DNA of 64,000 bases from Pseudidiomarina insulisalsae (GTDB lineage: Bacteria; Pseudomonadota; Gammaproteobacteria; Enterobacterales; Alteromonadaceae). The stretch covers positions 186,001 through 250,000 of the forward strand of contig NZ_PIPY01000001.1 in the NCBI RefSeq assembly GCF_003987065.1. Reading direction: 5' to 3'. The position numbers were made by a program, and so were the translations under genes. The notes under the pieces were generated by a model. That model made no database searches. It worked only from the letters and a program-made list of their open reading frames with translations, and was not told the DNA's origin. This document shows, piece by piece, positions 1 through 8,579 of this stretch. Position 1 is the stretch's first letter, and every line of letters begins with the position of its first letter.

Positions 1-1094
1 AAGGCCTGATCGGCAATCAGCGCCTTCGGGTAAACAGAGAAGTACCACCACTCGGGGGTCTGCAGCTTCTGCACCAGCACCAGATAGTCATCGTCAATTT
101 CGTCCCAGACCTGCTGCGTGACACTTTCGGGCGCTTGCAATAAACGTGCGGCAATCTTCTGATACAGCGGATCTGCGTAATTTTCCGGGGTCAGCGTATT
201 GGCCTCAGCACTGAGTCCATTGCCCAGGGTCGAGCTGGCAATCAGCGCGCCCCGCTCATTCAATACGTAGCTTTCAACACCTGCGACTGTTGTTTTGCTC
301 AGATCGTCAGTCAGCGCTTCCAGACTGACATCAAAGCTGGCGTTCACTAAATGCTGACCGTTGTAGTCAAGGGGGCGCTGATAGGTAATGGTCCACAAGT
401 CAGCGGAATGATCGTGATATAACCCCGTCCAGTTAGGTGTGCGGGCAGGGTTATCCTTCTGCAAGGTAGATTTAACGGTCGAGAAATTGGTGATTATCAG
501 ATCTTTTGCCGCTTGCCGTCCCCAGGGCTGGTCAAGCGAGTACAGCGCGAGAACGTTTTCCGGCAATGAGAAATGGCTGTTAGTTACCTCAGAACGCCAG
601 GCCGGCCCCATATCATTGAGCACCATGGTACTAATGACAATGCGTGCTTTTAATTCGTCGGTCAGCGGCGCTGGCCGCGGTCCGACAAAAACACTCATAC
701 CGCGAAAAAAATGCTGGTCGTACTGTGTGCCGGTGAAAAAGCTTTCTTTCAGGCGCAGCACCCCGGGAGAGGTTTGCTCAAACCAGGCATCGAAATAAGC
801 GACGAAGCGCGGGTCATCAGCGAAGGTCTTGTAGCGTGCCAGAAATTCCTGCGCCAGTAACTCACCTTGCGTTTCAATTTCGGACAAGTGCATCTGGTTC
901 GCGCGCAGTTTGTCCTCAACTTCCTCCTGAAGCTGCGCTATCACGCGCTGTTTTGCCTGCGGATACGCTTGCCAGAAAGTCGTCGCAATAGTTACCAGCA
1001 AAAGCACAAGCGAAACGCCCACCACGTGCCATAATAAACGCGTGGTTAACTTTTTTCGTGGTTCGTCGCGACGCTCTGTGCTCGAATTTGTCAT
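1..1094 (-). CDS. Membrane sensor with periplasmic Cache-like domain (C-terminus outside window)
   Basis: Reading the minus strand from the ATG at 1094 gives an open frame to the window edge (about 364 residues seen). Residues 1-20 are charged ([13 protein letters not shown]). One membrane segment follows ([20 protein letters not shown]), then a long region that fits an extracytoplasmic double-Cache domain: it has the [11 protein letters not shown] and [18 protein letters not shown] motifs and ends in [12 protein letters not shown], a typical late-Cache pattern. The output domain lies beyond base 1, so GGDEF, histidine kinase and chemoreceptor are all possible. Divergent from upp. Confidence 0.8.
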   Translation of the reverse strand, partial: MTNSSTERRDEPRKKLTTRLLWHVVGVSLVLLLVTIATTFWQAYPQAKQRVIAQLQEEVEDKLRANQMHLSEIETQGELLAQEFLARYKTFADDPRFVAYFDAWFEQTSPGVLRLKESFFTGTQYDQHFFRGMSVFVGPRPAPLTDELKARIVISTMVLNDMGPAWRSEVTNSHFSLPENVLALYSLDQPWGRQAAKDLIITNFSTVKSTLQKDNPARTPNWTGLYHDHSADLWTITYQRPLDYNGQHLVNASFDVSLEALTDDLSKTTVAGVESYVLNERGALIASSTLGNGLSAEANTLTPENYADPLYQKIAARLLQAPESVTQQVWDEIDDDYLVLVQKLQTPEWWYFSVYPKALIADQA

Positions 1095-1196
1095 AAAATA
1101 CTCTTAACCTGGCCTGCGGTTAAGGTTAACCTTTTCGAGCGCACGCGTCATCACATTCGATGTTCTTGCCAAAATAGTCTTGTCAAAGAGGAAACC

Positions 1197-1826
1197 ATGG
1201 CACTACATGTAATTAAGCACCCCCTGGTGCAACATAAACTGGGACTCATGCGGTCTGCTGGAATTTCCACGAAAAGCTTCCGCGAGCTGGCTAATGAGTT
1301 GGGTAACCTGCTCACCTATGAAGCCACCAGCGATTTTGCGCTCGAAACCCATACCATTGATGGTTGGGAAGGCAACGAAGTCGAGGTGCAGCGTCTGCGT
1401 GGCAAAAAAGTCACCGTCGTGCCTATTTTGCGGGCCGGCATTGGCATGCTTGATGGCGTTCTTGGCTTACTCCCTAGCGCGAAAGTAAGCGTGGTGGGTC
1501 TGTATCGCAACGAAGAAACCCTCGAGCCGGTGACTTACTTTGAAAAACTGGCAGGCGAAATCAGCAGTCGCACCGCCCTTGTTATCGATCCCATGCTCGC
1601 CACCGGCGGCACCATGATCGCAACACTCGATATGCTGAAAAACAAAGGCTGCAAAGATATTCGCGTGCTGGTTCTGGTCGCAGCCCCCGAGGGCGTTGAG
1701 CGCGTACTGGCGGCCCACCCTGAAATTCCTATTTACGCCGCCGCCCTTGATGACCACCTAAACAAACAAGGGTATATCGTGCCAGGCCTGGGTGATGCGG
1801 GCGATAAAATCTTTGGTACCCGCTAA
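1197..1826 (+). CDS. upp: Uracil phosphoribosyltransferase
   Basis: Pyrimidine salvage enzyme converting uracil plus PRPP to UMP in the cytosol. The 209-residue length matches the E. coli enzyme (208). Visible family motifs are [12 protein letters not shown] at the N-terminus, [13 protein letters not shown] near residue 80, the PRPP loop [10 protein letters not shown] near 131-140 and the C-terminal [13 protein letters not shown] uracil-binding region. An AGAGGA ribosome site lies just before the ATG. It stands alone, followed by the osmC promoter. A second pyrimidine phosphoribosyltransferase, pyrE, lies at 57.8 kb. Confidence 0.97.
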   Translation: MALHVIKHPLVQHKLGLMRSAGISTKSFRELANELGNLLTYEATSDFALETHTIDGWEGNEVEVQRLRGKKVTVVPILRAGIGMLDGVLGLLPSAKVSVVGLYRNEETLEPVTYFEKLAGEISSRTALVIDPMLATGGTMIATLDMLKNKGCKDIRVLVLVAAPEGVERVLAAHPEIPIYAAALDDHLNKQGYIVPGLGDAGDKIFGTR

Positions 1827-1827
1827 C

Positions 1828-1860
1828 TTGATCTTTCCCGGGCATTTGCGTCTACACTAT
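1828..1860 (+). promoter_or_regulatory. Candidate sigma-S type promoter of osmC
   Basis: CTACACT at 1852-1858 matches the extended -10 element CTAYACT favoured by sigma-S. A weak TTGATC at 1828 sits 19 bp upstream. osmC of E. coli is known to be sigma-S dependent, so the match fits the gene. It is followed by a strong ribosome site, AAGGAGGT at 1877-1884. Confidence 0.4.
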
Positions 1861-1889
1861 AGGGACACTTACAGAAAAGGAGGTGCTTT

Positions 1890-2315
1890 ATGAAACGTAC
1901 CGCAACTGCAAATTGGAAAGGTGGTTTGAAGGATGGTAAAGGCACAGTTTCAACCCAGAGCGGAGTGCTTGACGCTCAGCAGTACTCTTACGGCACACGC
2001 TTTGAAAACGGCAAAGGTACCAACCCTGAAGAGTTAATTGGTGCAGCCCATGCCGGTTGCTTCTCAATGGCACTGTCGATGATTCTCGGCGAAGAGAAAA
2101 TGGTGCCACAAGACATTTACACCGAAGCGAAAGTGTCGCTAGAAGAGAAAGACGGTGGCTTTGCTATCACCAAAATTCATCTCGATGTAAAAGCATCCAT
2201 ACCTGGTGCTGATAAAAGCAAATTCTTAGAAGCTGCGAATAAAGCCAAAGAGAATTGCCCGGTATCGAAACTGTTTAACGCTGAAATCACGATGGATGCG
2301 CAATTGAACGCTTAA
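1890..2315 (+). CDS. osmC: OsmC-family peroxiredoxin
   Basis: Predicted cytosolic thiol peroxidase that reduces organic hydroperoxides. The 141-residue length is typical. The two reactive cysteines are visible in HAGCFSMALS (near residue 54) and NCPVSK (near 124), the latter being the OsmC signature. The start is fixed by the near-perfect Shine-Dalgarno sequence 5 bp upstream. Single-gene unit with its own promoter and a strong terminator. The related Ohr subfamily has a similar layout, but the N-terminal RTATANWKGGLKDGKG is OsmC-like. Confidence 0.93.
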   Translation: MKRTATANWKGGLKDGKGTVSTQSGVLDAQQYSYGTRFENGKGTNPEELIGAAHAGCFSMALSMILGEEKMVPQDIYTEAKVSLEEKDGGFAITKIHLDVKASIPGADKSKFLEAANKAKENCPVSKLFNAEITMDAQLNA

Positions 2316-2337
2316 GACGCATCTTATACCTATCATC

Positions 2338-2362
2338 AAAAGCGGGGTTCATCCCCCGCTTT
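2338..2362 (+). terminator. Rho-independent terminator after osmC
   Basis: Perfect 9-bp stem, AAAGCGGGG at 2339-2347 and CCCCGCTTT at 2354-2362, with a 6-nt loop, 23 bp after the osmC stop codon. The trailing T-run is short, so strength is uncertain. Confidence 0.75.
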
Positions 2363-2442
2363 GCAGCTGCCATCCCTAACCTTCAACTATTACTCAGTAG
2401 TTGTTATGTTTAAAGCAACGCTTTAACGACAGGATCCAGGTC

Positions 2443-3807
2443 ATGGCTGCTCACATCAAATCATGTTTTATTTTTCTCGTATTAGTAGTTTTTGCAACTG
2501 CAGCAGCGGCGCAAACGCGAAATGACGACGTAACTGCGCATGCAGAATTAAAGCGGATCGCCGATTATCTCGCGGCGGCCAACCTTTACTCGGGAACCAT
2601 GATGTTAACCGTGGATGGTCATAGTTTTGAACCAGTTGTCGTTAAGCGACAAGATGATAAGGCCGCGCCAGTTGATGTTTCAACCCCGTTTAATATGGGT
2701 TCGGTCGGCAAGCTGCTAACACTGGCCGTTATCCTCAATAAAGTGGAAGAAGGTCAGCTTGCGCTCGATGGCACCATCGCAGAGTACTGGCCCAACAGCG
2801 GCATGGAGAACGCCGAACAAATCACTATCGCTCAGTTATTGTCGCACACGTCCGGCTATGGCAATTACTTTGGCGCGGGAAACTATTCATTAGAGCAGCG
2901 CACTATTGACGACTTTTTGCAGCTGATTCGATCGGAAGGTGTAGAGTTTGCACCTGAACAAGGCTTTTCTTATAGCAACAGCGCATTTTGGATATTGATG
3001 CGCATTGCTGAAAAAGTTGACCCACAGCAGCGTAGTTGGCTCGAGCTGTTTGATGCTTACGTAGCCACGCCGCTGGACATTAACCTTCACCGCTTTCAGC
3101 CAGATCAAGATTACAACTCACGTCCCGCAGCGCTCGCAGTGAGTCCGTTTGGCGACGTATCTCCTATCTCAGCTGAAAAGAATGACGCACGTCCCGGCCC
3201 CGATGGGGGTTTTTACATTACCATTGGAGACTTGGCCCGCTTTCACGCAGGGCTGTTAGATGGCGACATTGTGTCGCCCCAAATGCTGCAACAAAGCACG
3301 CGAAAACGCAGCCATTTCGAGAGTCTCGGTTGTGACATAGGTCTTGTTTGGGAACTATGCTCTTATGACAATGTTGAATATCGCTCCAAAGGCGGTACCA
3401 CAGCCGGCAGCGGTGCCGGTATTTTCGACTGGCAGATCGATGGTCATCAGTACCGCCTGGTGATGTTGTCGAACTTATATAACGCACCGCTTTTTGTATT
3501 CCCGGGCATTGCTCGCGAGCTGACCAATGACCGTGATTTTGTCGCCCCGGAAACTAACGAACATCCGCTTGCCTGGCTGTGGCAAAAGGTGACCGCAGAT
3601 GAAGTTTCACAAGTGACGCGCGAACCAGACCTGTGGTACCAACAACGAGGCCAGTTTATTGGCGACCTGCAATTTATTGTCTTTGCCATGTCTGCTGCTC
3701 GCGAGGGTTACCAGGAAGCTGCGGAGCAGTTACTCCAAATGCATATCATCCGCCACCCTGAGCAGGGGTTTGCGCAGCGCGTACTCAAACGCATTCAACA
3801 AGGCTAA
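2443..3807 (+). CDS. Exported serine hydrolase, beta-lactamase/class C fold
   Basis: 454 residues from the ATG at 2443, chosen because it opens a clean signal peptide (MAAHIKSCFIFLVLVV...AAAAQ); a longer TTG frame adds only non-signal sequence. The penicillin-binding fold is indicated by S-V-G-K in FNMGSVGKLL (nucleophile Ser near residue 87), the Tyr motif YSN in FSYSNSAF, the family sequence IAQLLSHTSGYG and a late GGTTAGSG standing where the KTG/HTG motif is expected. The substrate could be peptidoglycan fragments, esters or beta-lactams; the sequence does not decide. Its stop overlaps the convergent cytochrome gene by 4 bp. Confidence 0.85.
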   Translation: MAAHIKSCFIFLVLVVFATAAAAQTRNDDVTAHAELKRIADYLAAANLYSGTMMLTVDGHSFEPVVVKRQDDKAAPVDVSTPFNMGSVGKLLTLAVILNKVEEGQLALDGTIAEYWPNSGMENAEQITIAQLLSHTSGYGNYFGAGNYSLEQRTIDDFLQLIRSEGVEFAPEQGFSYSNSAFWILMRIAEKVDPQQRSWLELFDAYVATPLDINLHRFQPDQDYNSRPAALAVSPFGDVSPISAEKNDARPGPDGGFYITIGDLARFHAGLLDGDIVSPQMLQQSTRKRSHFESLGCDIGLVWELCSYDNVEYRSKGGTTAGSGAGIFDWQIDGHQYRLVMLSNLYNAPLFVFPGIARELTNDRDFVAPETNEHPLAWLWQKVTADEVSQVTREPDLWYQQRGQFIGDLQFIVFAMSAAREGYQEAAEQLLQMHIIRHPEQGFAQRVLKRIQQG

Positions 3808-4343
3808 CCTTTCGACTGACGTTTGCCAGTAAGCATTGGCCGTATCAGTTGGATGCGGCCGATCCAACCGACGGTAAGCACGGCGAAAATATGAATCAGT
3901 GCCGCGACATAGAGGCTATGCGCGAGCCACTCGTGAATCAGTTCGAGTGTTGCATTGCCGAAAAAGGCGTCAATCTCTTCCATCATGAAACCCGTTATCC
4001 CGAGCGCGACAAACAGCACGATGACAACAAAGATCATCAACCAGCCGACGGGATTGTGACCACTCTGTGCAGGTATATTGCGCTGTTTGAGATGTGTGAG
4101 ATGCTCTTCAAAGGCCTCGCGGGTCAGATCAACTTGTCGGAAACTGCCGTAACCTTTGCCGAAAAAGCCCCAGATAATGCGAATCACAATAGCCGTGACT
4201 GCGCTATAGCCAACCCACTGATGGATTTGACTGCCGGCTTCAAGTAAAAAGTAGTTGGCGACAAAAGCTGCCACCAACCACCAGTGAATAACACGGATCA
4301 GCGGGTGCCAGATCCGCACCGTATCCTGCTTAGTGCGACTCAC
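3804..4343 (-). CDS. Cytochrome b561-like membrane protein
   Basis: 179 residues with four hydrophobic segments. Candidate haem-ligand histidines occur in RIWHPLIRVIHWWLV, SQIHQWVGYSA, LELIHEWLAHSLY and AALIHIFAV, the arrangement of the cytochrome b/b6 and Ni-Fe hydrogenase b-subunit type used for quinone-linked electron transfer in the inner membrane. It is the second gene of a two-gene unit, overlapping the upstream PepSY lipoprotein gene by 14 bp, so the two are probably translated together. The redox partner is not visible. Confidence 0.85.
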   Translation of the reverse strand: MSRTKQDTVRIWHPLIRVIHWWLVAAFVANYFLLEAGSQIHQWVGYSAVTAIVIRIIWGFFGKGYGSFRQVDLTREAFEEHLTHLKQRNIPAQSGHNPVGWLMIFVVIVLFVALGITGFMMEEIDAFFGNATLELIHEWLAHSLYVAALIHIFAVLTVGWIGRIQLIRPMLTGKRQSKG

Positions 4344-4614
4344 TCTTAACCACCGATCCGTCTACGGGGTTATAGTAAATTTCGACTTTGTTACCGTCGG
4401 CATCCATACCATAGATTTCGTAGCAGTTGCCTTCGGTCACCTTAAACTCGTTGATTTGGTAACCTTCATTTACCAGACGGGCCTGAAACTCAGCCTGATC
4501 CAACCATTCCGACTGTGGTGCGGTGGTGCACTGGGTTGTTTCATGGGCAGTGCTACAGGCGGTAAGTAAACCTGTTGCCGCAATAAGTGTTGCTAACATC
4601 GTAACTTTCATCAT
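4330..4614 (-). CDS. PepSY-domain lipoprotein
   Basis: 94 residues. A lipobox (LLTACS) ends a signal peptide of about 19 residues, so the protein is predicted to be membrane-anchored in the periplasm. The rest is one small PepSY-like domain with the characteristic pattern QINEFKVTEGNCYEIYGMDADGNKVEIYYNP (seen in two parts), usually inhibitory or redox-associated. An AAGGAG site precedes the two possible ATG codons. Overlap with the cytochrome gene suggests a role in loading or regulating that cytochrome (inference). Confidence 0.75.
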   Translation of the reverse strand: MMKVTMLATLIAATGLLTACSTAHETTQCTTAPQSEWLDQAEFQARLVNEGYQINEFKVTEGNCYEIYGMDADGNKVEIYYNPVDGSVVKSESH

Positions 4615-4724
4615 AGGCTCCTTATGAGAGTGGTTTTTTACAGATTAGATGAAGTTTCTTAGGCTTTCCTTAAGGGTAGCAAAAAAGTATTGATTTTCAT
4701 CAATAAAACGAAGCAATCACCGGC

Positions 4725-5027
4725 ATGAATGAGACAACACAGGTAAGGCTATTAAAGCTATCGATGGCGCTAGGTATCACCCTGCTCATCTGCGGGCATA
4801 TTGTGCTTGCGGTGACTTTCGCCAGCGATACCATCGGGCACCACGGTTTTATTATTGGCGCCGCCATGAGCGCTATCGGTATTGTACTCTCGCTACCGAC
4901 GAAAATTTATCTCACGCTGTTATTAATGGAACATGAAGAGAAAGCCAACCCGCGCTTCACTCGCTCAGCAGAAGCCCAGCAGCGTGGCGATGCGCGTCAC
5001 CAACAACGCCACGGCGACAAGCTGTGA
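4725..5027 (+). CDS. Small two-helix membrane protein, unknown function
   Basis: 100 residues. Two hydrophobic segments (about 13-32 and 40-66) are followed by a polar, Arg/His/Gln-rich tail ending RHQQRHGDKL. No domain recognised. It is divergent from the PepSY/cytochrome unit and 22 bp upstream of the SDR gene on the same strand, so it may be co-transcribed with it. Confidence 0.65.
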   Translation: MNETTQVRLLKLSMALGITLLICGHIVLAVTFASDTIGHHGFIIGAAMSAIGIVLSLPTKIYLTLLLMEHEEKANPRFTRSAEAQQRGDARHQQRHGDKL

Positions 5028-5049
5028 TTAGCAACATTGGACACAGTCT

Positions 5050-5835
5050 ATGAAGACAATTTTTATTTCCGGCGCCGCGGCAGGCATTGGCCGTGCGACG
5101 GCGCTGCGATTTCTCAGCGCAGGTTGGCGGGTTGGCGCTTATGACTGCGATAGTGGCGGGCTAACAAAGCTAGAGCAAGAGGTGAGTGCTGGCTTGCCGG
5201 GACAATTGGTCACCGGCACGCTTGAAGTCACCGACAATGCTTCCTGGCAGGCTGCGCTAGCTGATTTCGTCAGCCATAGCGACGGTAAGCTACAGGTACT
5301 GTTCAACAATGCTGGCATTCTCTATTCGGGTGCACTACACGCTACGTCACTGGCCGACCTGCAGCGTATGATCAGTGTCAATGTTAACGGTGTGCTGGCG
5401 GGCTGTTACCTGGCCTATCCTTATTTGCAGGCCGCTGCAGGCGCGGGCGAAATGCCTCGGGTTATTAATATGAGTTCCGCCAGTGCTATCTATGGCCAAC
5501 CCTGGCTGGCAGGTTATTCAGCCAGTAAATTCGCGGTACGCGCCATCACCGAGGCCCTGGAGCTGGAATGGGCAGATGACGGTATTAAAGTCATGGACGC
5601 CATGCCACTTTTCGTCAAAACCGGAATGATTGAAGATATGCAGGGCGACAGTATTCGCCGTCTGGGCGTGCGCCTGACTCCCGAAATAATTGCCCGCAGC
5701 ATTTTTAAAATGGCGCATTATCGCGGTGGTCGCGTGCACTGGACGGTGGGCACACAAACCAAGCTGATGGCCCTCGCCAGCAAGCTTTCACCCGCGCGCC
5801 TGGTGCGTGCCAGCAACCGCTGGATCTCCCGCTAA
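5050..5835 (+). CDS. Short-chain dehydrogenase/reductase
   Basis: 261-residue classical SDR. The nucleotide-binding motif GAAAGIG is at residues 8-14, NNAG near 90, a catalytic Ser in NMSSASAIYG and the Tyr-Lys pair in YSASK near 157-161. An acidic residue (YDCDSGG) after the second strand suggests NAD(H) rather than NADP(H) preference. The substrate cannot be read from sequence. It follows a small membrane-protein gene. Confidence 0.88.
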   Translation: MKTIFISGAAAGIGRATALRFLSAGWRVGAYDCDSGGLTKLEQEVSAGLPGQLVTGTLEVTDNASWQAALADFVSHSDGKLQVLFNNAGILYSGALHATSLADLQRMISVNVNGVLAGCYLAYPYLQAAAGAGEMPRVINMSSASAIYGQPWLAGYSASKFAVRAITEALELEWADDGIKVMDAMPLFVKTGMIEDMQGDSIRRLGVRLTPEIIARSIFKMAHYRGGRVHWTVGTQTKLMALASKLSPARLVRASNRWISR

Positions 5836-5966
5836 GCTGCAGAGTTTCAAGCTTTCTCGCCAGCTACTGATCAACTGCTAAGCGACCACCGCCGAGAAAT
5901 ACCGACGCCGCCGACTGCATCTTTCGCTATTCACCATCTTGCACCACATGCGTCGCGACACAGATA

Positions 5967-5996
5967 TTGAGGCCATGCGTCATCTGCTGATATGAT
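5967..5996 (+). promoter_or_regulatory. Candidate promoter of the czc region
   Basis: TTGAGG at 5967-5972 and TATGAT at 5991-5996 are separated by 18 bp, about 40 bp upstream of the small His-rich ORF. No clear MerR- or CopR-type operator was seen. Confidence 0.3.
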
Positions 5997-6034
5997 AGAG
6001 CTAGACTGAAATCCATAGAGAACTTCTGAAGTAC

Positions 6035-6364
6035 GTGTACAAGACCGCGAATGCTCTGATTATTATTATGCTTTTGCACGGGCTTTTTACCTGTGCGGTT
6101 GCTGCTGGTCATATGCAAGATGCCATGCATAGCTTCGATTACGCCTACGATAACACTCAGTTTCATAGTCTGTCTGCCGATGATACAACGCCACACGATC
6201 ATCAGGGCGAATTCCATGCGCATGTTAGTTGTTTAACTGGTTATGCTGCGACGGTTCCCCACCGCCAGCACACTGCTATGCGCTACACGCCGGAACCATT
6301 TTCCCTGGTTCAGACCTATTACCAACCCCCCGTTCCGCCACCGAACACGTTGCTCCACACCTGA
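6035..6364 (+). CDS. Small His-rich exported protein upstream of czcCBA
   Basis: 109 residues from a GTG start. A signal-like N-terminus (ALIIIMLLHGLFTCAVAAG) is followed by a short mature part with many histidines (HMQDAMH, TPHDHQGEFHAH, PHRQH) and a proline-rich end. It lies 44 bp before czcC on the same strand. Short His-rich periplasmic proteins often accompany metal-efflux operons and may bind the metal; here that is inference. The ribosome site is weak, so the start is uncertain. Confidence 0.55.
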   Translation: MYKTANALIIIMLLHGLFTCAVAAGHMQDAMHSFDYAYDNTQFHSLSADDTTPHDHQGEFHAHVSCLTGYAATVPHRQHTAMRYTPEPFSLVQTYYQPPVPPPNTLLHT

Positions 6365-6408
6365 CCAATAACTGTCATTACGATTTATAACATTGTGGAG
6401 AAAACCGC

Positions 6409-7656
6409 ATGACGATTTTCCGTTGTGCTATTGCTGTGTGTTTATTTCTGGTTTCTGCCAGCGCTCCAGCGATAGCCGAACCGTTAACGTTGCGTGACGC
6501 CCTTACCAGGGCCTTACATGACAATCCCGAATTAGCGCAATATCCGTTTCAGCAACGCATTGCTGAAGCAGCAAAATTACAGGCTAGCTTACGCCCGAAC
6601 CCGGAACTGAGTATCGAAGTAGAAAATGTCTTGGGTACAGGCAAAAATCGCGCCTTCGAAAATTTGCAAACCACCTTGTCCTTCAGTCAACTGATTGAGT
6701 TGGGAGCAAAACGCGAGCAGCGCATAGCGTTAGCCGAGGCTGAAACGCAGCGCGTTACGGCTGAATTCAATTACAGTAAAGTCGAAGTTCTCGCAGAAAC
6801 CACAGCGCGTTATTACCATGCTTTAAAGCTACAACAGCTTGTGGATTGGTATGCGCAACAGCAACAGCGGCTGGAACATTCCTTTGCACTTGCGCAGGAG
6901 CGCGTGAAACTTGGAGCTGCTCCAGCCGGAGAAATGCTCAGGGTTCGTTTGCAGCAGCAACGTATTGCCGCTGAAATGAGCAATGCCGAGGGGCGTTTGG
7001 CTGAAGCCAGGATTCATCTCAGCGCTATGTGGGCAGCTATGCCCGACTTTAATACCCTGCTAGGTAATTTTGCTGAGCAGCCTGCAGTTCCCGGTTTAGC
7101 AGCGCTTGACCAAGCCGTAAACGAGGCCCCTGAACTATTACGTTTATTTGATTCCGAACGCGTTTTAGCAGCGAAGTTAAATGCGTTAGAAGCCGCTGCA
7201 ACCGCAGACCTGACTCTTGGCGGTGGTATTCGTTACAGTGCAGCAGCAGATGACCTTGGGTTTGTGCTGCAAGCTTCTATACCCTGGCAATTAAGCAACC
7301 CTCAAGCAGGTCATCTGGCCGCCAATAAAGCTGAACGTGATTCACTTCATCTTCAGCAACGCAAGGTACGTCAGGAGCTTCGTGCCCGAGCTCGGGTTTT
7401 ACAGGCACGTGCTGAAACCGACCAACGTTTTTTAAAGCAGTTGCAAAGCCAACTCATACCGACAGCACGCGAACTCGAGCAGACTACCCTCGCTGGCTAT
7501 GAGGATGGCATCTATTCGCTGCTGCAAGTTCTTGACGCACAGAATGAACTTGCAAGCCTGGAACAAGAACAACTGCAGCGTCAGTACGCTATTTATCGAA
7601 GCCTCTTAGAGCTTGAGCGCCTGACCGGTCATACATTTGTGGAAGCATCCTTATGA
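6409..7656 (+). CDS. czcC: Outer-membrane efflux protein, CzcC/TolC family
   Basis: 415 residues with a signal peptide ending near AIAEPLTL. The rest is the long, Gln/Glu/Ala-rich helical repeat of TolC-type channels, with the N-terminal family pattern LTLRDALTRALHDNPEL and a second-half repeat ending LDAQNELASLEQEQLQRQYAIY. It is expected to form the outer-membrane exit duct for the RND pump encoded just downstream. The stop overlaps the czcB start by 4 bp (ATGA). Confidence 0.87.
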   Translation: MTIFRCAIAVCLFLVSASAPAIAEPLTLRDALTRALHDNPELAQYPFQQRIAEAAKLQASLRPNPELSIEVENVLGTGKNRAFENLQTTLSFSQLIELGAKREQRIALAEAETQRVTAEFNYSKVEVLAETTARYYHALKLQQLVDWYAQQQQRLEHSFALAQERVKLGAAPAGEMLRVRLQQQRIAAEMSNAEGRLAEARIHLSAMWAAMPDFNTLLGNFAEQPAVPGLAALDQAVNEAPELLRLFDSERVLAAKLNALEAAATADLTLGGGIRYSAAADDLGFVLQASIPWQLSNPQAGHLAANKAERDSLHLQQRKVRQELRARARVLQARAETDQRFLKQLQSQLIPTARELEQTTLAGYEDGIYSLLQVLDAQNELASLEQEQLQRQYAIYRSLLELERLTGHTFVEASL

Positions 7657-8570
7657 AATTTAAATACTATTTAGTCCTTGTCCTGTGCCTGCTAGGCACG
7701 TTAAACAGTCCGGCGTTCGCAGTCTCCGAAGACGATCACGAACATCATGATGAAGAGAGTTCGAGCACCACCTTAACGCCTGCAGCTATCGCTGATGCGA
7801 ATTTTAAAATCGAACCGGTCGGCGCAAAATCACTGCAGTTCACGCAAACCCTGTTTGGCGTTATAGCGCCGGTTAATTCATATCAAGTCGCTATTTCTGC
7901 TACCTATCCGGGGCAAGTGACCGACGTCCGCGTCAATATTGGCGACAAAGTACAACAAGGTGAAACCTTGATAACCATTCGCAACGCTGCAAGTGGACGA
8001 GAGTATTCTCTAACCAGCCCGATAAGCGGTGAAGTGACATTCAGAGAGGCGAACAGGGGCGAGTTTGCACAACATCAAACCTTACTCAAAATTACCGACT
8101 TCAGTGAAGTTTGGGTAGAGCTTTCTGCTTTTCCAGAGGGTATCGAAGCGCTGCAAAAAGGCCAGCAGGCACGGGTCTATGACTTGCATAAACATGAGCA
8201 TGCTTCCGGTCAGATCTCGTATATCGCTCCGCAAATGACCGGTGGTCATATTGCGCGTGCCCGCGTTCAAATTGCTAATCCGCAAGGTCACTGGCGGCCG
8301 GGGATGCACGTCAAAACTGATGTTTTTTCCGACACCAAAGAAGTAGCGCTAGCAGTTGCGCGTGATGCGTTGCAAACATTCCGCGGCGACACTGTCGTCT
8401 TTGTGCAGGAAGGGAATACTTTTACCGCACGGCCGTTAGAACTTGGTCGTGACGATGGTGAGTTTGTTGAGGTGCTAAGCGGCATTGAAGCTGATACCCC
8501 CTATGTCACTCACAATAGCTTTCTGCTAAAAGCGGATATTTTAAAAGCCGGTGCCGGCCACCACCATTAG
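7653..8570 (+). CDS. czcB: RND periplasmic adaptor (membrane fusion protein), CzcB type
   Basis: 305 residues. A signal peptide ends near SPAFAVS, followed at once by an acidic His cluster (EDDHEHHDEE) that could capture metal. The lipoyl/barrel-sandwich halves are visible as GQVTDVRVNIGDKVQQGETL and SPISGEVTFREANRGEF, with the beta-barrel region WRPGMHVKTDVF and the membrane-proximal part at the end. The C-terminus is GHHH. It links the inner-membrane pump to the CzcC channel. It sits between czcC (4-bp overlap) and czcA (9-bp gap). Confidence 0.87.
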   Translation: MKFKYYLVLVLCLLGTLNSPAFAVSEDDHEHHDEESSSTTLTPAAIADANFKIEPVGAKSLQFTQTLFGVIAPVNSYQVAISATYPGQVTDVRVNIGDKVQQGETLITIRNAASGREYSLTSPISGEVTFREANRGEFAQHQTLLKITDFSEVWVELSAFPEGIEALQKGQQARVYDLHKHEHASGQISYIAPQMTGGHIARARVQIANPQGHWRPGMHVKTDVFSDTKEVALAVARDALQTFRGDTVVFVQEGNTFTARPLELGRDDGEFVEVLSGIEADTPYVTHNSFLLKADILKAGAGHHH

Positions 8571-8579
8571 GAGAAAAGC

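Noticed and set aside
3849-4247. 132-codon plus-strand frame opposite the cytochrome gene
   Set aside because: It is antisense to a clearly conserved cytochrome and its translation has no domain features.
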